A stretch of DNA of 7,560 nt from Sulfurimonas sp. (GCA_027063295.1 JAMORZ010000133.1:1-7560), one strand, 5' to 3'. Counted from the first letter of the stretch, positions 1-5,904 are shown. A program made the numbers and translations. Notes: generated by a model from the sequence alone, not told the origin.

Positions 1-265
1 GAGAGAAACAGGTATCTTACCAGGAAGTATCCCTATCACTTTTTTCAACCAATATGGACAGTACAATATGAAAAAATTTCTTGATACTCTACATGCAAAA
101 GTAGATACTACAAAACCGTTTGCAATCATTTGTAGAACAGGGAGCAGAACATCTATGCTGGCTCCCTATCTTGGTGAAAAACTTGGCTATAAAGTGATAA
201 ATCTCAAAGGCGGTATCTACTATGCTATTGATGTATTAAAGATACAAACGCAACCATACAAATAA
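1..265 (+). CDS. Rhodanese-like domain protein, 5'-truncated by the window edge
   Basis: The reading frame is open from base 2 and ends at TAA 263-265, so the gene begins before the window. The ATG at 68 is internal, because the residues before it (ETGILPGSIPITFF, from about base 5) match the usual rhodanese stretch ahead of the active site. The catalytic loop CRTGSR carries the expected cysteine that would take up a persulfide sulfur. It is followed by a Leu/Gly-rich helix (APYLGEKLGYKV) and the conserved end motif NLKGGI. A single-domain rhodanese of this kind usually has about 120-150 residues, so roughly a third or more is missing, including any signal peptide. The family transfers sulfane sulfur to a thiol acceptor, and many single-domain forms in sulfur-oxidising Campylobacterota are periplasmic. 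The substrate here is unknown. The gene converges on the CitE-like gene. Confidence 0.9.
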   Translation, partial: RETGILPGSIPITFFNQYGQYNMKKFLDTLHAKVDTTKPFAIICRTGSRTSMLAPYLGEKLGYKVINLKGGIYYAIDVLKIQTQPYK

Positions 266-272
266 TCTTTTT

Positions 273-389
273 ATGCCACCATTTTTAAGATTTTTATTTT
301 TCCTCTCTGTAAGGATTGTTGTCACACTTCTCGTTTTAGGGATGATTATCTTTTTACTTTGGGGAGTGTTGTATCTATTACTGATGTAA
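273..389 (+). CDS. Possible 38-residue single-helix membrane microprotein
   Basis: A short open frame starts at ATG 273, 7 nt after the rhodanese stop, and ends at TAA 387-389, 3 nt short of the convergent CitE-like stop codon. The product begins MPPFLRFLFF, has an Arg at residue 14, then about 23 almost uninterrupted hydrophobic residues ending in LLLM. This fits one transmembrane helix. Apart from Arg6 and Arg14 it has no charged residues. There is no good Shine-Dalgarno sequence, so translation would depend on coupling to the rhodanese gene. An opposing open frame on the minus strand (236-427) is Lys/Asn-rich and looks like a shadow. The gene is not recognised. The packing argues for it; the T-rich base composition, which makes chance hydrophobic ORFs easy, argues against it. 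Confidence 0.4.
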   Translation: MPPFLRFLFFLSVRIVVTLLVLGMIIFLLWGVLYLLLM

Positions 390-392
390 CCT

Positions 393-1280
393 TTATCGTA
401 CACCAAAAAGTTCTGCTCTTTGCACAATTTTTAATGCACTGTGAGACATCGTTTTATGTTCTATCATCTTACCTTTAAAACCACTCACTCCATCACTTTT
501 TTGAAGTGTTATCCTTGCTGTTTCTAATTCTTCTTTTGTTACCCTATTACACTCATTATACCACTCTATCTGATTTGGATGGATGATTGTTTTTGAGATC
601 AGTCCCTCTTTCATATCTCTTTGTAAATCTTGTAAAAACCCCTTTTTATCTTGAAAATAAGGGTACACTCCACCGCTCACCTCAAAGCCTTGCGTTTTTA
701 CAAAAGCTAAAAATCGTCCAACAAGAAAAGAAGTAACAGAATAATCAAAAACAGAATATTGTGCATCTCTTTGCATCCCTAACTGGTGTAACATATCTTC
801 TAATCCAAAACGTACCAAAAGGATCTTGTGTGCAAATGCCCTTAAGTGTGTACAAACTTCTAAAAGAAGTTCAAATTCAAACAACTCTCTACCCTCTATA
901 GATGGCATAAGATAAAAAGGTTGTTCCTCTAAAAGATGAAGATACTCTTGCATATTTTCAATCCCAAATTTAGGTAAAACAAATCCATCAACTTTTTCAA
1001 TACCTTCAAAAGATAAAAGCTCTTTGAGTATCTTAGGATCTCTTGGTCGCACAAAAAGATACACATCCCCTAAAGTAAAACTTTTCAAAAACAACTTGAG
1101 ATTTTCTAAAGCACTATTGAGATCTTCTTCTTTGATGCCATCTTCAAGATCAAGCACAACACTCCTAAGGGTTGGAAACTTTTTCTGAGATACTATCTCA
1201 TCCAAATTAGAAAATGTAGCAGGAACAAAGAGAGTTGCAGCTAAAGCAAGAGGATTTATTTGTCGTTTTTTTTGTGACAT
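393..1280 (-). CDS. CitE-like HpcH/HpaI aldolase family protein (C-C bond lyase, TIM barrel)
   Basis: A 295-residue protein of the HpcH/HpaI aldolase/citrate lyase beta superfamily. Features seen in order: the first strand LFVPAT (17-22), SVVLDLEDGI (40-49) with the acidic pair Glu46-Asp47, the FVRPRDP strand (76-82) with Arg78 and Arg80, GFVLPKF (99-105), MPSIEG (125-130) with the likely metal ligand Glu129, RFGLEDML (157-164) with the second metal ligand Asp162, and KTIIHPNQI (230-238). This order and spacing agrees best, from memory, with the C-C_Bond_Lyase family (PF15617) described from tellurium-resistance and PELOTA-associated biosynthetic clusters, rather than with classical CitE. The expected activity is Mg2+-dependent aldol or Claisen-type cleavage or condensation of an acyl-CoA or oxo-acid; the substrate cannot be read from the sequence. 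It begins 11 nt after the DUF445 stop, has only a weak GAAG ribosome site, and is probably cotranscribed with and coupled to DUF445. Confidence 0.85.
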   Translation of the reverse strand: MSQKKRQINPLALAATLFVPATFSNLDEIVSQKKFPTLRSVVLDLEDGIKEEDLNSALENLKLFLKSFTLGDVYLFVRPRDPKILKELLSFEGIEKVDGFVLPKFGIENMQEYLHLLEEQPFYLMPSIEGRELFEFELLLEVCTHLRAFAHKILLVRFGLEDMLHQLGMQRDAQYSVFDYSVTSFLVGRFLAFVKTQGFEVSGGVYPYFQDKKGFLQDLQRDMKEGLISKTIIHPNQIEWYNECNRVTKEELETARITLQKSDGVSGFKGKMIEHKTMSHSALKIVQRAELFGVR

Positions 1281-1291
1281 TTACTACACTT

Positions 1292-1999
1292 CTACACTAA
1301 AAAAGAAGAGACTAATCCAATAAGTCCACCAAAGACACCACCCCAAACAACAAGCCATCCAAGGTGCTCTTTTATAAGGTTTTGTATTATCTCTTTGACC
1401 ATTTGTGGTGTGAGCTGGTTGAGTCTGTTGTCTATCACACCCTCAATGGAGCTTAGCATATCATCACTAAGTGATGAGCTTTGAAGGTGGTTTTGCAAAG
1501 TATCATTAAAAGCATCAGATTCTACTATCTTAATAACTGCTGATTTCATTTTTTGTGAAAATGGTTCACGAAGCCCTTCAAGAGCTGCTTCACCACCAAA
1601 CATACCAAGCATACCACCAAATGAGGACTCCATCACTGTTTTACTTAGTGCATCAAACGCAGGAGAAAAATCGGTCTCTTCGATGATAGGTGTGAGTTCT
1701 ATCTTTTTTTCCTCATTTTGAAAAAACTCTTCGAGTTGCTCACGGGTAAAGAATTGTTCCATCATTAAACTTTTTATCGCTTTTTTAAAAGCTTCAAATC
1801 TTTGAGGAATCACACCAGAACCATACAACAAAGGGACTTTTTCAAAAAGCATATGGATAGCCAACTGGTTTGTAAGCGCACCTGAGAGTGCAAAAAGACC
1901 TATATATAAAAACTGTTGAGAAAAACTGATATCTATAAAAGAAAGTGCTATAAAAAGAACAGCAACACCATTGGTTATAAAACTTTTATTGATTTGCAT
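1292..1999 (-). CDS. DUF445 family membrane protein
   Basis: A 235-residue protein with the DUF445 (PF04286) hallmarks. An N-terminal hydrophobic region (about 10-45) leads into GALTNQLAIHMLF (40-52), then VPLLYGSGVIPQRFEAFKKA (55-74), which corresponds to the family's proline-rich 'GxIPkR' motif. A charged, helical central part follows (85-205), and the C-terminal motif HLGWLVVWGGVFGGLIGL (212-229) forms a final membrane segment. The function of DUF445 is not established; members are membrane-anchored with a long helical soluble part. The longer frame up to 2095 is rejected as the start because ATG 1999 is preceded by a perfect AAGGAGAT and sits about 25 nt below a consensus -10 box. First gene of a two-gene unit with the CitE-like lyase. 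Confidence 0.9.
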   Translation of the reverse strand: MQINKSFITNGVAVLFIALSFIDISFSQQFLYIGLFALSGALTNQLAIHMLFEKVPLLYGSGVIPQRFEAFKKAIKSLMMEQFFTREQLEEFFQNEEKKIELTPIIEETDFSPAFDALSKTVMESSFGGMLGMFGGEAALEGLREPFSQKMKSAVIKIVESDAFNDTLQNHLQSSSLSDDMLSSIEGVIDNRLNQLTPQMVKEIIQNLIKEHLGWLVVWGGVFGGLIGLVSSFLV

Positions 2000-2003
2000 A
2001 ATA

Positions 2004-2010
2004 TCTCCTT
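2004..2010 (-). promoter_or_regulatory. Strong ribosome binding site of the DUF445 gene
   Basis: On the minus strand AAGGAGA, followed by TATT, lies just before ATG 1997-1999. It decides the start of DUF445 and excludes the 32-residue N-terminal extension, which would run through the promoter. Confidence 0.85.
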
Positions 2011-2024
2011 TTTTTAAAACCGAA

Positions 2025-2053
2025 ATTATACTAAAATGGTATGATTCTGTAAA
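2025..2053 (-). promoter_or_regulatory. Sigma70 promoter for DUF445 and the CitE-like gene
   Basis: The minus strand reads TTTACA (2048-2053), a 17-nt spacer (2031-2047), then TATAAT (2025-2030). The -10 box is perfect and the -35 box has one mismatch to TTGACA. Transcription would begin near 2018, giving an untranslated leader of about 20 nt that holds the AAGGAGA site. It overlaps the divergent plus-strand promoter. Confidence 0.8.
2037..2045 (+). promoter_or_regulatory. Extended -10 promoter for the 157-residue protein gene
   Basis: The plus strand reads TGGTATGAT: a TGn extension directly before TATGAT, one mismatch from TATAAT. No convincing -35 box lies 16-18 nt upstream, as is common in Campylobacterota. 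The start would be near 2052, with a leader of about 24 nt carrying GAGG at 2061-2064. A second weaker box, TATACT, lies at 2027-2032. The site lies within the spacer of the opposing promoter. Confidence 0.55.
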
Positions 2054-2075
2054 CAATAATGAGGATACAAACCTA

Positions 2076-2549
2076 ATGAAACAAGAAACATACAAACTTT
2101 TTCAAACGCAAGATATGCAAACAATTCTACAAATAATTGAAAAAGAGCTTCAAACAAGAAACGAGTCCCCATTTTGGCACGATAAGGTAGTTCCTTTTAG
2201 TGAAGCGATTTTAAGTGTACTTATCCCACTAAGAGATAACAATCTTCTCTTTGACCCACAAGGAACATACCAAAAAGAACTCACACCTGAGCTTTTTTTT
2301 GAGTGGAGCGACTTTGTGAGTTTAAAGATGTTGGCATTTACTCTACAACACTCAAACAACGCCAAGAAACTACAAAGAACAAAACTCACAGAAGAGGAGT
2401 GTGCAAAATATCAAGAGATAGACCTCTCTACACTTGGTGCATACCTCTCTAAGTATAATGTAAACTTAGAAAATGAGAGACTAGACTTTCCTATTGCCAA
2501 CTACAACCTTCATCAAGGTGTAAGCAATGTAATCAAATCTCTACTCTAG
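2076..2549 (+). CDS. Hypothetical soluble protein, 157 residues
   Basis: I do not recognise this protein. ATG 2076 is chosen because it follows GAGG (2061-2064) and lies below the extended -10 box; the longer frame from 1971 would read through both promoters and into the DUF445 start. The product is predicted soluble and mostly helical, with no signal peptide or membrane segment. An N-terminal Gln/Glu-rich amphipathic helix (1-29) is followed by SPFWHDKVVPFSEAILSVLI (31-50), PLRDNNLLFDP (51-61), LTPELFFEWSDF (69-80) and a C-terminal part with YNLHQGVSNVIKSLL (143-157). The FW...ILSVLIPLRDN stretch faintly recalls the all-alpha domain of conjugative coupling ATPases (TraD/VirD4 type), but no ATPase motifs are present and this is only an impression from memory. 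Transcribed alone; its stop codon abuts the exbD stop. Confidence 0.8.
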   Translation: MKQETYKLFQTQDMQTILQIIEKELQTRNESPFWHDKVVPFSEAILSVLIPLRDNNLLFDPQGTYQKELTPELFFEWSDFVSLKMLAFTLQHSNNAKKLQRTKLTEEECAKYQEIDLSTLGAYLSKYNVNLENERLDFPIANYNLHQGVSNVIKSLL

Positions 2550-2942
2550 CTACTCTTTTGTAACGATGTAGAGTTGTTCGTGGTGGAGTCTTTTTAAGAT
2601 ATCCATCACACTTATAAAATCTTGAAAACGTGATTCTTTGTCACTTCGCAGAACTACTGTTTGTTCTTTTGAAAGGCTCGAGAGCTTTGCTTCAAGTGTT
2701 TTAAGATCCACTTTCTCCTTTTCGTAAAACATCTCCCCTTTTGCATTGACATAGACACTCACCTCTTTTTTGAGATCCTCTTTCTTTGTCGCTTTTGCTT
2801 CTGGAAGATCAACAGGGATTACACCTTGCTTGATGAAAGTAGCTGTTGTAAGTACCATAACCAAAAGCACAAGCATGATATCAATAAATGGGATTACATT
2901 TATCTGATCAAACCTTTTTGGAGCTTTTTTACATTTTGCCAT
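2550..2942 (-). CDS. exbD: ExbD/TolR family biopolymer transport protein
   Basis: A 130-residue ExbD of normal length. Residues 1-13 are cytoplasmic and basic. The single transmembrane helix (about 16-37) starts with INVIPFIDIMLVLL and carries Asp21, the protonatable residue corresponding to Asp25 of E. coli ExbD. A periplasmic domain follows (about 45-130) with the conserved VPVDLPEA-like segment (here IPVDLPEA), VYVNAKG, VVLRSDKESRF and the C-terminal helix VMDILKRLHHEQLYIVT. Together with ExbB it forms the inner-membrane proton channel that drives TonB, or sometimes other partners. Its start overlaps the exbB stop by one base (TAATG), so translation is coupled, which suits a fixed subunit ratio. 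No tonB follows; the next gene is convergent, with no base between the two stop codons. Confidence 0.93.
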   Translation of the reverse strand: MAKCKKAPKRFDQINVIPFIDIMLVLLVMVLTTATFIKQGVIPVDLPEAKATKKEDLKKEVSVYVNAKGEMFYEKEKVDLKTLEAKLSSLSKEQTVVLRSDKESRFQDFISVMDILKRLHHEQLYIVTKE

Positions 2943-3403
2943 TATGATTTATCTTTCTCTTTTGCTTCTTGAGCTACATCAAACGCAGTTAAAATTCTCT
3001 CCACTTTACGTAGTGCAATAGTATATGCCACAATAGCAGGCATAGCAACAACAAGTCCCATTGCAGTAGCTTTAAGTGCAAGGGCTAGACCCATCATGAT
3101 TTTTTTGGCATCAACTGCACCAACATCACCAAGTGTATAAAATGTGATCATAATCCCTGTTACAGTCCCTAAAAGTCCAACATAAGGAGCATTTGTTCCT
3201 ATAGCACTGATGATACCGATATTATCTGTAAGATCAAGCTCTAAATTATCACGATGTTCATAATCTTCAATACGAACAGACTTATAAAACATCATACGCT
3301 CAATAAAAAGCCAAAGAGTAACAACACTCATCAGCACTAAAGTTCCCATCACTCCATAGTCAAGTGTCTGCTCTGCATAAGCCAAAAAATTATCTGCTTG
3401 CAT
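2942..3403 (-). CDS. exbB: ExbB/TolQ family proton channel protein, short form
   Basis: A 153-residue MotA/TolQ/ExbB protein of the short type known from Helicobacter, lacking the extra N-terminal periplasmic segment of the 244-residue E. coli ExbB. Three membrane helices are visible at about 15-36, 64-88 and 105-130, separated by a cytoplasmic loop (37-62) that is shorter than usual. Signature motifs are NAPYVGLLGTVTGIM (71-85), and GLALALKATAMGLVVAMPAI (105-124) in the third helix. The place where E. coli ExbB and TolQ have a conserved Glu (sEALxATAxG) is Leu here, with Lys111 close by. The protein forms the oligomeric channel around ExbD. ATG 3403 is preceded by AAGGAA at good spacing. The histidine kinase stop lies 12 nt upstream, so the gene is probably in the same transcript. 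Confidence 0.93.
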   Translation of the reverse strand: MQADNFLAYAEQTLDYGVMGTLVLMSVVTLWLFIERMMFYKSVRIEDYEHRDNLELDLTDNIGIISAIGTNAPYVGLLGTVTGIMITFYTLGDVGAVDAKKIMMGLALALKATAMGLVVAMPAIVAYTIALRKVERILTAFDVAQEAKEKDKS

Positions 3404-3415
3404 TAAATTCCTTAT

Positions 3416-4243
3416 TTAATTAAAATTGAGGGAAACTGTCGTCCCCTCTCCTGGTTTTGAATGAAAATTGAGACCTATATTGTTGGTATCACAAAAACGT
3501 TTTACCATACTTAAACCTATACCAAACCCCTGCATCTCTTTGTTTGCCTGATAATAGTTGTCAAATATACGGATAAGTTCTACCTCATCCATCCCTATAC
3601 CAAAATCCTGAATATCTAAAATATTGTTTTTTAAAGTTATTTTAATAGTATTTGAATCTTTTGAGTATTTTACCCCATTATCGATGAGATTGTCAATCAC
3701 TTTACTTAAACCTGTTTTATCACTTGTTAATGGTGTTTTTTCAAGCGATAATTCAAATATTATATGAGGATAAATTTTTTCTAAAAATGCAACTCTTTGT
3801 CTCACAAGTTCATCTAAGAGAAAATCCTCTTTTATCTGCTGTTTACTCTGCTTTTTAATGAGATATTCCAGTTCATTATAGCGCTCCTTTAGCATATCAC
3901 AAGCATTTTGGATCCGATGAACCCGCTTGAGTGTTTTTGCATCATCACCAAAAGAGTTCTCCAGCATCTGTGTATTTGCTATGATGGTACTTATGGGTAA
4001 GTTGAGTTCATGCAGTGTTTCTTTGGAGAGGTTTTTCAGATTTGTAACATACTCTTCAAGAGGATCAACAGCAAGTTTGGAGATAAAGATTCCAGAGAGT
4101 ATCACAAAACACAACATCACAGAGATAATCAAGTAGATACTTTCTATCTCTATTATCTCAATAAGTGTATAAAGAACTACTAAAAAGGTACTCACTGTTA
4201 CAAAATAGTAAGCAAAAATATTAAAACGCAGATTACGCAACAA
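3416..4243 (-). CDS. Two-component sensor histidine kinase
   Basis: Numbered from TTG 4243 (275 residues). Two membrane helices lie at about 8-31 and 36-54, joined by only a few residues (around IEIES), so there is almost no periplasmic sensor domain and no clear HAMP. The HisKA helix carries KETLHELNLP with phospho-acceptor His78. The ATPase domain shows the N box NLIDN (185-189), DFGIGM (G1, 213-218) and GFGIGL (G2, 239-244). No in-frame ATG occurs before the second membrane helix, so the start must be non-ATG. TTG 4243 is chosen because GGAGTGGGG (4251-4259) lies 7 nt upstream; a TTG at 4273 is possible but has a poor ribosome site, and TTG 4240 is also possible. It overlaps the response regulator end by 11 nt. 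The partner is surely that regulator; the signal is unknown. Confidence 0.9.
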   Translation of the reverse strand: MLRNLRFNIFAYYFVTVSTFLVVLYTLIEIIEIESIYLIISVMLCFVILSGIFISKLAVDPLEEYVTNLKNLSKETLHELNLPISTIIANTQMLENSFGDDAKTLKRVHRIQNACDMLKERYNELEYLIKKQSKQQIKEDFLLDELVRQRVAFLEKIYPHIIFELSLEKTPLTSDKTGLSKVIDNLIDNGVKYSKDSNTIKITLKNNILDIQDFGIGMDEVELIRIFDNYYQANKEMQGFGIGLSMVKRFCDTNNIGLNFHSKPGEGTTVSLNFN

Positions 4244-4889
4244 GCCTGTACCCCACTCCACGGATATTAACAAACTCTACATCAGGCAAAATCTGTTTGA
4301 GACGGTTGATATAAACTCTCAAAGCTCCATCGCTTCCACTCTCTCCACCCTGCCAAAGTTCAGACAAGATCAACTCTTTAGAGACAGGTTGATTTATATT
4401 TTGTACAAATAACAAAAGAAGATTGTACTCTTTTGGAGTAAGTTCAAGTTGCTGTTTTTTATAAGCTATCACTCTTTTTATAGTATCATAACAAAAATCT
4501 CCAACACAAGTAGTCTCAAGTTTTTTTGAACGCTTTAACAGTGCTTTGATACGCAGAAGTAGCTCTATATTGTCAAAAGGCTTAGTGATATAATCATCAC
4601 CGCCATTTAAGAACCCTTTTTCTAAAGACTCTTTGTCTTTATGGGAAGTTAAAAAGATAGCAGGTGTAATATCTTGTGCTTCTCGAAGCTCTTTTAAAAC
4701 ATCAAGCCCACTGATAAGTGGTACATTGATATCTAAAAGATAAAGATCAAACTTTTGCTCATATGTGGCATCAAGTGCACCTTGACCATTTGGAGTATGA
4801 AAGATCTTATACCCTTCATCTTCAAGAAGATCAACGAGAGTCTCAGCAAAGAGAATCTCATCTTCTAAAAGCAAAATCTTAATCGACAC
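4233..4889 (-). CDS. OmpR/PhoB-type response regulator
   Basis: Numbered from GTG 4889 (218 residues). The receiver domain (about 2-118) begins IKILLLEDE with acidic Glu9-Asp10, has phospho-acceptor Asp53 in LYLLDINVP, Thr81 in FLTSH and Lys103 in TKPF. A winged-helix DNA-binding domain follows (about 128-218): LELTPKEYNLLLLF, the recognition helix region SDGALRVYINRLKQIL, and the wing NIRGVGYRLV at the C-terminus. No methionine codon occurs anywhere in this frame, so the start cannot be ATG. GTG 4889 gives the Asp position expected for the family; TTG 4907, preceded by AGGTGA, is the main alternative, with a further TTG at 4922. The start overlaps pyrC by 11 nt. It is presumably phosphorylated by the adjacent kinase; target genes are unknown, and exbBD or envelope genes are natural candidates. 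Confidence 0.93.
   Translation of the reverse strand: MSIKILLLEDEILFAETLVDLLEDEGYKIFHTPNGQGALDATYEQKFDLYLLDINVPLISGLDVLKELREAQDITPAIFLTSHKDKESLEKGFLNGGDDYITKPFDNIELLLRIKALLKRSKKLETTCVGDFCYDTIKRVIAYKKQQLELTPKEYNLLLLFVQNINQPVSKELILSELWQGGESGSDGALRVYINRLKQILPDVEFVNIRGVGYRLVA
4251..4259 (-). promoter_or_regulatory. Ribosome binding site deciding the histidine kinase TTG start
   Basis: The minus strand reads GGAGTGGGG inside the last codons of the response regulator. It sits 7 nt before TTG 4241-4243 and 10 nt before TTG 4238-4240. No comparable purine run precedes the upstream TTG at 4271-4273. Confidence 0.5.
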
Positions 4890-5886
4890 TCTCAATAGCC
4901 CATGCAATAGCTTCACCTGCAAACATTGGCACTACATTGCCATATTTTTCAGGTACTACAAATGTACGTTGCTTAAGTGTAACTTCTTTAAACTCAGGGC
5001 AAATTCCATAGATACTTTGAGCATTGTCACTTACAAATGCTTGAAGATTATCAAGTTTTCCAAACTGATCAAAAATCTCACAAAGAAGTTGCAAAGCGAT
5101 TGGTGCTGTAAAAACACCAGCAGCACAACCGCAAGACTCTTTTGCACTTTGTGGATGTGGTGCAGAGTCACTTCCAAACATCACTTTGGGATGAGCCTCA
5201 AGTGCAACACTAAGAAGTGCATCAAGATCCTCTGGACGTTTTGCGATAGGTTTACAAAAATGATGAGGCATCATCATCCCACCAATAACATCATCAAGTG
5301 TTAAGATAAGGTGATGTACTGTAATAGTTGCATAGAGGTTTTCATACTTATCTAGCATCTCAACAGCTGCTTTTGTTGTGATATGCTCCATAATAATTTT
5401 GAGTTTTGGGAAGTTTTGAGCAAGTAGCTCATAGATAGACATAAACTCAGCTTCACGATCCATCACAAACCCATCTGTCTCACCATGTACACACAGTGGA
5501 ATACCAAGTTCTGCCATTGCATCAAGTGTCTCTCTCATCTCTTCGATATCAAATGCACTTACACCACCCTCAGAGTTTGTTGTAATCCCTGCAGGATAGA
5601 GTTTTATCGCAGTAATCTCCTCTGCTACATCAGCTAAAAATGCTTTGTCGTAGTTTTTGTAAAAAAGAGTCATATATGGCTCAAAAAAATCATTTGGTAC
5701 TGCAGCCATAATGCGCTCTTTATACTCTACTACTGCTTCTTTTGTATCAACAGGTGGAACAAGGTTTGGCATAATGATAGCACCACTAAAAGAGTAGGCA
5801 GAAAGGGGTGCAACAGTCTCTAGCATAACTGCATCACGAAGATGCAGGTGCATATCTAGTGGCATTAAAAGTGTATGAGTTTTCAT
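4879..5886 (-). CDS. pyrC: Dihydroorotase, class II
   Basis: A 335-residue dihydroorotase, close to the usual length for the E. coli-type PyrC (about 348). It catalyses reversible cyclisation of N-carbamoyl-aspartate to dihydroorotate in de novo pyrimidine synthesis, in the cytoplasm. Visible zinc-site residues are His13 and His15 in MDMHLHLRD, Lys95 in IKLYPAG (the carboxylated bridging lysine), His134 in VHGE, His168 in MEHIT and catalytic Asp240 in FGSDSAPH. The substrate-contact segments NLVPP (41-45) and HHFCKPIAKRPED (208-220) are also present, so the enzyme looks complete. ATG 5886 follows AAAGGAA. It lies 18 nt after the four-helix membrane protein and overlaps the response regulator, placing an essential biosynthetic gene in the middle of an envelope-related operon. 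Confidence 0.97.
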   Translation of the reverse strand: MKTHTLLMPLDMHLHLRDAVMLETVAPLSAYSFSGAIIMPNLVPPVDTKEAVVEYKERIMAAVPNDFFEPYMTLFYKNYDKAFLADVAEEITAIKLYPAGITTNSEGGVSAFDIEEMRETLDAMAELGIPLCVHGETDGFVMDREAEFMSIYELLAQNFPKLKIIMEHITTKAAVEMLDKYENLYATITVHHLILTLDDVIGGMMMPHHFCKPIAKRPEDLDALLSVALEAHPKVMFGSDSAPHPQSAKESCGCAAGVFTAPIALQLLCEIFDQFGKLDNLQAFVSDNAQSIYGICPEFKEVTLKQRTFVVPEKYGNVVPMFAGEAIAWAIESVD

Positions 5887-5904
5887 AAAATTCCTTTGAT
5901 GTTT

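Noticed and set aside
68..265. A complete 65-residue rhodanese gene starting at ATG 68
   Set aside because: The frame is open upstream to the window edge and the upstream residues fit the rhodanese fold, so the gene is truncated by the window and not a small intact gene.
403..425. Possible hairpin near the CitE-like 3' end (AAAG and CTTT arms)
   Set aside because: The stem is only 4 bp and AT-rich, so it cannot be told from chance.
236..427. A 63-residue minus-strand open frame after the CitE-like gene
   Set aside because: It overlaps the rhodanese end, the microprotein frame and the CitE-like 3' end, is Lys/Asn-rich without any domain, and lacks a ribosome site; it is likely a shadow.
1971..2075. 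N-terminal extensions of DUF445 (to 2095) and of the 157-residue protein (from 1971)
   Set aside because: Both would translate through the divergent promoter region; internal ATGs with proper ribosome sites explain the starts better.
2539..2573. Possible hairpin terminator at the convergent exbD junction (CTCTAC and GTAGAG arms)
   Set aside because: The arms are only 6 nt with a loop of 23 nt, lie inside coding sequence and have no adjoining T-run of the right kind; not a credible terminator.
3403..3430. AT-rich stretch before exbB as a Fur box
   Set aside because: ExbBD genes are often iron-regulated, but no recognisable GATAATGATAATCATTATC-like repeat is present; the TTAATTAA palindrome simply spans the kinase stop codon.
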